Shown here: piece after piece, positions 6,613-9,976 of the stretch
Position numbering within the stretch: the stretch's first letter is position 1
How the letters are laid out: every line of letters starts with the position of its first letter
Assembly: GCA_017614095.1 (NCBI GenBank)
Contig: JAGACN010000102.1
Span: 1 to 9,976, forward strand
Source of the DNA: Clostridia bacterium
GTDB lineage: Bacteria > Bacillota_A > Clostridia > Oscillospirales > CAG-382
DNA: 9,976 nucleotides
Direction of reading: 5' to 3'
Translations under genes and position numbers: made by a program
The notes under the pieces: generated by a model
Told to the model about the DNA's origin: nothing
Seen by the model: only the letters and a program-made list of their open reading frames with translations
Database searches by the model: none

Positions 6613-8679
6613 ATGATCCATCAGTATAAACTGCGCGGCTGCAACGTCGTGCTCGACGTTTTTTCCGGATCCGTTCATGTGGTCGACGACCTTGCCTACG
6701 ACATCATCGCCCGCTACGAATCGGCCGACCGCGAGACCATCATCCGGGAAATGCTGTCCAAATACGCGTCCTGTCCGGAGGTCACGCGGAGCGAGATCGA
6801 GAGCGTTTTTGACAATCTGGAGGAATTGCGCGAAAAGCGGAAACTGTTCGTGCCGGACGTCTACGAGGGGAACGCGTTCGACCTGAAGGCGCGCCACACC
6901 GACATCAAGGCGCTTTGTCTGCATGTCGCGCATACCTGCAACCTGAACTGTTCCTATTGTTTCGCCGCACAGGGAAACTACCACGGCGAGCGGGAACTGA
7001 TGTCCTTCGAGGTCGGGAAGCGTGCGCTGGATTTCCTGATGGACCATTCCGGCAGCCGGCGCAATCTGGAAGTGGACTTCTTCGGGGGAGAGCCCCTCAT
7101 GAACTGGGAAGTCTGCAAGCAGCTGGTCCGGTATGCCCGCTCGGTGGAGCAGGAGAAAGGGAAGTGCTTCCGGTTTACGCTGACGACGAACGGCATGCTG
7201 CTGGATGACGAGGTCACCACTTTCTGCAACGCGGAAATGAACAACGTGGTGCTCAGTCTGGACGGCCGGAAGGAGATCCACGACTACTGGCGGAAGACGC
7301 CGTCCGGAAAGGGCAGCTATGACGTCATCGTCCCGAAATTCCAATCGTTCGTGCGCGAACGCGAAAAGGCCGGGAAGAGCTATTACATCCGCGGGACCTA
7401 TACCGCCCGGAACACGGATTTCCTGAACGATATCCTGCATATGGCCGGCCTCGGCTTCAACGAACTGTCGATGGAGCCGGTCGTCTGCGACCCGTCGGAG
7501 CCATATGCGCTGAAAGAAGAGGACCTGCCGGTCCTGAAAGAGCAGTACGAAGAGCTTGCCGTGGAGATGATCCGCCGGAAGCGGGCGGGGAAGGGCTTTA
7601 CGTTCTACCACTACATGATCGATCTGACGGGCGGGCCGTGCATTTACAAACGCATCTCCGGATGCGGCAGCGGAACGGAATATCTGGCCGTCACCCCGTC
7701 CGGCGATCTTTATCCCTGCCACCAGTTCGTGGGAGACGAACGCTTCCGGATGGGCGATATCTGGAACGGCGTGACGAATACGGATCTGCGGGATTCCTTC
7801 AAGCTGTGCAACGCCTACGCCCGCGAGGAATGCCGGGACTGCTGGGCAAAACTGTACTGTTCCGGCGGATGCGCCGCCAACGCCTACCACGCCACGGGAG
7901 ATATCCGGGGCGTCTACGCGTACGGATGCGAATTGTTCCGCAAGCGGATGGAGTGCGCCATCCTGGTCAAACTCGCGGAGCAGGGCTTCGTTCCGCAGGA
8001 AAAGGAAAAAGACAGGATGAAAGCGATCGTTTTCGATATGGACGGTGTCCTGTTCGATACCGAACAGGTCTATTTCCGCGCCTGGGACATCGAAGGGAAG
8101 ACGTTCGGCATGACGCCGGACGAGGTGCGGGAGATCCGGCTCCGCTGCGCCGGCCACAACCCGGCGGACACGCGCGTCCTGTTCAACGACTATTTCAAGG
8201 GGCGCGTGGATTTCGACGCGTTCTGGCAAAAGAAAACGGAGCGCACCCGTCAGCTGCTCCGGGAAGAAAAGATCCGGGTCAAACCGGGACTGTACGAGCT
8301 GCTGGACTATCTGGGCAAAAACGGCTGGGCGGTGGCGCTGGCGACGTCCACCAACCGCGAGGGCACGCTGTTCAATCTGGATCAGACGGGCATCACGGAC
8401 GCCTTTCAGGTGCTGGTGACCGGCGACCTGTTCGAGCACGGGAAGCCGGACCCCGAGATCTATCTGCGGGCGTGCGAACTGCTCGGCAGCCGTCCGGAAG
8501 AGACGTTTGCCGTGGAAGACAGCTACGCCGGACTGGAATCCGCCCGCCGGGCGGGGATGCGGGTCGTCATGATCCCGGATCTGTTCCCGCCGACGGAAGA
8601 GACCGCCCGGAACGCCGACTATACGCTGGGATCGCTTGCGGATCTGCAGCGTCTGCTTCAGGAGGAAGAGTACCGATGA
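6613..8679 (+). CDS. scfB: SCIFF radical SAM maturase fused in frame to a HAD-family hydrolase
   Basis: Residues 1-468 are a SCIFF maturase, the radical SAM enzyme that forms Cys-to-acceptor thioethers in the precursor encoded 83 bases upstream. The N-terminal 85 or so residues, beginning MIHQYKL and including SGSVHVVDD, correspond to the peptide-binding (RRE-like) region. The radical SAM cluster motif is C109-x3-C113-x2-C116, followed by FFGGEP (156-161). A Cys-rich SPASM region runs from about 343 to 448 (C343, C351, C369, C399, C407, C410, C416, C420, C439, C448). The frame continues without a stop into a complete HAD hydrolase (469-688). Start chosen at the ATG at 6613, which gives the family's usual N-terminus; an earlier TTG at 6574 lies inside the attenuator hairpin. 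The ribosome binding site is modest (GGAGAG, 3 bases before the ATG). Fusion to HAD is unexpected, and an indel at the junction must be excluded. Confidence 0.93.
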   Translation: MIHQYKLRGCNVVLDVFSGSVHVVDDLAYDIIARYESADRETIIREMLSKYASCPEVTRSEIESVFDNLEELREKRKLFVPDVYEGNAFDLKARHTDIKALCLHVAHTCNLNCSYCFAAQGNYHGERELMSFEVGKRALDFLMDHSGSRRNLEVDFFGGEPLMNWEVCKQLVRYARSVEQEKGKCFRFTLTTNGMLLDDEVTTFCNAEMNNVVLSLDGRKEIHDYWRKTPSGKGSYDVIVPKFQSFVREREKAGKSYYIRGTYTARNTDFLNDILHMAGLGFNELSMEPVVCDPSEPYALKEEDLPVLKEQYEELAVEMIRRKRAGKGFTFYHYMIDLTGGPCIYKRISGCGSGTEYLAVTPSGDLYPCHQFVGDERFRMGDIWNGVTNTDLRDSFKLCNAYAREECRDCWAKLYCSGGCAANAYHATGDIRGVYAYGCELFRKRMECAILVKLAEQGFVPQEKEKDRMKAIVFDMDGVLFDTEQVYFRAWDIEGKTFGMTPDEVREIRLRCAGHNPADTRVLFNDYFKGRVDFDAFWQKKTERTRQLLREEKIRVKPGLYELLDYLGKNGWAVALATSTNREGTLFNLDQTGITDAFQVLVTGDLFEHGKPDPEIYLRACELLGSRPEETFAVEDSYAGLESARRAGMRVVMIPDLFPPTEETARNADYTLGSLADLQRLLQEEEYR
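8017..8679 (+). other. HAD-family (beta-phosphoglucomutase-like) hydrolase module, C-terminal part of the scfB fusion
   Basis: This 220-residue stretch would be a full-length stand-alone HAD phosphatase. Motif I is DMDGVLFD (475-482 of the fusion, nucleophile D475, acid/base D477). Motif II lies in ATST (577-580), motif III is K611 in GKPDPEIY, and motif IV is ED (635-636) in VEDSYAG. Nothing catalytic is missing. It opens with its own Met (ATG at 8017) directly at the usual HAD N-terminus, with a GGA at 8004-8006 in a purine-rich stretch that could serve as a weak ribosome binding site. A separately translated HAD protein is therefore possible. Substrates of this subgroup are small phosphorylated metabolites such as sugar phosphates; this one cannot be assigned. 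The next gene overlaps its stop as ATGA. Confidence 0.9.
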
Positions 8680-9431
8680 GTCGAAAGATGATCGTCGCGC
8701 CGTTCGCGACATTGACGGAGGGCCCGGAATTGATGAGCCAGCAGCTGGACGAAGTCCTGTACGGGGAGACCGTGGAACTGCTGGACGACGGGGACGCCTC
8801 CGCCTTTGCGCACGTCCGGACGGACGGCGGCGCAGTGGGATACGTGGAAAGGCGGAGCCTGTTCGACATGCTTCATGAGCCCACCCGTCTGGTCTGCAAG
8901 CCCTTTGCGGATCTTCTGGCCGAAAACCGGGACTGCTTCCGGCCGATGATGACGCTTCCGCGCGGCAGCCGCGTGGACGTCGGCTATTCGCACGAGGAGA
9001 AGAAATACGCGTTCGCCGTCCTTCCGTCCAGCCGGATCTGGTACATTCATCAATCCTACGTCCGGCCCTTCCGGACCGGAACGCGGGAGGACATCGTGCA
9101 GGACGCCTTGTCCTATCTGGGCACGCAATACCGCTGGGGCGGCCGCACGCCCGCCGGCATCGACTGTTCCGGCCTGGTGATGATGGCCTACGGGATGAAC
9201 GGATACGGGATGACCCGGTTTCCGCAGCCGGATCCGGAGAACGGGTTTTTCGAAGTGCGGAAGGAAGACTGGAGACCGGCGGATCTGCTCTATTATCCGG
9301 GACACGTCGCCATGTACATCGGCGAAGGAAAAATGATCCATTCGTCCTCCACTGCCGGCGGCGTGGTCATCGCAGAGGTCGACAGCCGGCCGAATCTGCT
9401 GTGCGCGATGAGCCGGGCGGATATCCGATGA
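8676..9431 (+). CDS. SH3-domain NlpC/P60 (C40) cysteine peptidase without signal peptide
   Basis: The 251-residue protein has two SH3b-like segments (about 5-65 and 70-133) followed by a NlpC/P60 peptidase domain (about 135-250). The catalytic Cys is C164 in GIDCSG, preceded by YRWGG; the His is H210 in PGHVAMYIG, and H222 in MIHSSS is the likely third polar residue. This plan resembles YkfC and dipeptidyl-peptidase VI, which cut the gamma-D-Glu to diamino acid bond in cell-wall peptides that have a free N-terminal L-Ala. The N-terminus (MSRKMIVAPF) shows no signal peptide or membrane segment, so a cytoplasmic role in muropeptide recycling is a reasonable inference. The ATG overlaps the preceding TGA as ATGA, with AGGAGGA (8660-8666) 9 bases before it. 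The same frame stays open further upstream, but that stretch is a shadow of scfB. An alternative is cleavage of the SCIFF peptide, for which there is no direct evidence. Confidence 0.9.
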   Translation: MSRKMIVAPFATLTEGPELMSQQLDEVLYGETVELLDDGDASAFAHVRTDGGAVGYVERRSLFDMLHEPTRLVCKPFADLLAENRDCFRPMMTLPRGSRVDVGYSHEEKKYAFAVLPSSRIWYIHQSYVRPFRTGTREDIVQDALSYLGTQYRWGGRTPAGIDCSGLVMMAYGMNGYGMTRFPQPDPENGFFEVRKEDWRPADLLYYPGHVAMYIGEGKMIHSSSTAGGVVIAEVDSRPNLLCAMSRADIR

Positions 9432-9976
9432 ACGCGGAGATCCTTCAGGAGGAGATCCGGCGGCAGCATGCCGTCGCGCTGTCTCTGCGCGAGGACCTGC
9501 GCGGAAAGAAGGCGCTCGTCCGGACGTTCGGCTGTCAGCAGAACGAGGCGGACGGGGAACGGATCGCCGGCGAACTGGTCGATTGCGGCTATACGATGAC
9601 GGACGAACTGTCCGAGGCGGATCTGGTCATCCTGAATACCTGCGCGGTCCGGGAGCATGCGGAAAACCGCGTGCTCGGCATCATCGGATCCATCAAGAAG
9701 GAAAAAGAAAAAAGGCCGGATCTGAAGATCGGCATGTGCGGGTGCATGGCGCAGGAGCCTCACCGGCAGGAGCAGCTGCGCAGGAACTATCCCTACGTGG
9801 ACCTGCTGTTCGGGACCGACCGGCTGCATCTGATCCCGGAGATGATCCGGGACATGCTCGGGACGGAGAACGGCGGAAAACGGAAAGGTCCAAAGCAGAA
9901 GCAGTACGTGTCCGAACTCCCGCACGGAGAATTCGGCGTCATTACCGAGGAGACCCCGGTCGTGCGGACCAGTTCC
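9428..9976 (+). CDS. miaB: MiaB, tRNA-2-methylthio-N6-isopentenyladenosine synthase, N-terminal part (3' end outside window)
   Basis: MiaB adds the 2-methylthio group to N6-isopentenyladenosine at position 37 of tRNAs reading UNN codons. The 183 visible residues cover the N-terminal methylthiotransferase (UPF0004) domain. The three cluster-binding cysteines are C36 in TFGCQQNEADGERI, C72 in NTCAVREHAENRV, and C106 in MCGCMAQ. The window ends before the radical SAM CX3CX2C motif, so the family assignment rests on these motifs; MiaB is preferred over MtaB or RimO because of TFGCQ-NE and NTCAVRE-AEN. A charged extension of about 25 residues precedes the domain, as in Firmicutes MiaB. The ATG overlaps the TGA of the peptidase gene (ATGA). 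Only a weak GGGCGGA precedes it, so translation is probably coupled. Confidence 0.9.
   Translation, partial: MNAEILQEEIRRQHAVALSLREDLRGKKALVRTFGCQQNEADGERIAGELVDCGYTMTDELSEADLVILNTCAVREHAENRVLGIIGSIKKEKEKRPDLKIGMCGCMAQEPHRQEQLRRNYPYVDLLFGTDRLHLIPEMIRDMLGTENGGKRKGPKQKQYVSELPHGEFGVITEETPVVRTSS

Noticed and set aside
7638..8675. Long upstream extension of the NlpC/P60 reading frame
   Set aside because: This part is the alternative frame of scfB, rich in Arg, Gly and Pro. The ATGA overlap at 8676 with a strong AGGAGGA marks the real start.
6496..8712. A 738-codon open frame on the minus strand opposite the maturase-HAD gene
   Set aside because: The opposite strand carries clear radical SAM and HAD motifs; the antisense protein shows none and would run through the scfA/scfB attenuator.

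Overview
The window looks like a chromosome segment of a GC-rich anaerobic member of the Clostridia (Firmicutes). That rests on an NAD(P)-linked [FeFe] hydrogenase, acetate kinase, a Firmicutes-type tRNA(Met) cytidine acetate ligase (TmcAL), and above all a SCIFF six-cysteine ranthipeptide locus, which is characteristic of Clostridia. Strong AGGAG-type ribosome binding sites and textbook TTGACA/TATAAT promoters fit. I cannot name the genus. Coding density is very high: no gap over 100 bases lacks a gene.

Layout. (1) Bases 1-2489, plus strand: the 3' part of a NuoF-like hydrogenase subunit (hydB/hndC type) and the complete catalytic [FeFe] hydrogenase subunit (hydA/hndD type), ended by a strong terminator at 2506-2537. 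(2) Bases 2536-5025, minus strand, convergent with the hydrogenase genes: tmcAL followed 3 bases later by a short-form Orn/Lys/Arg decarboxylase-like PLP enzyme. (3) Bases 5026-5100: a very compact divergent promoter region whose two -10 boxes overlap, serving tmcAL leftward and ackA rightward. (4) Bases 5101-6303: acetate kinase. (5) Bases 6304-9976, plus strand: a perfect-consensus promoter, a 50-residue SCIFF precursor (scfA), an attenuator-like hairpin, the SCIFF radical SAM maturase (scfB) in frame with a complete HAD-family hydrolase, then a signal-less SH3/NlpC-P60 cysteine peptidase and the 5' part of miaB. The last two junctions are ATGA overlaps.

How the genes fit together. Regions 1 and 4 are fermentative energy metabolism: H2 disposal of reductant and ATP formation from acetyl phosphate. 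TmcAL consumes acetate and ATP to modify the elongator tRNA(Met) wobble base, so the ackA/tmcAL pair shares a metabolite as well as a promoter region. Region 5 is a peptide-modification locus in which the precursor should be made in excess over its maturase.

Most interesting points: the maturase-HAD fusion, which a single-base slip in an A-rich stretch would convert back to an ordinary ATGA gene junction; and the SCIFF core, which keeps all six cysteines but has Gly at position 37, where the thioether acceptor Thr is reported in the best-studied SCIFF peptide. No CRISPR array, insertion sequence, tRNA or rRNA was seen.
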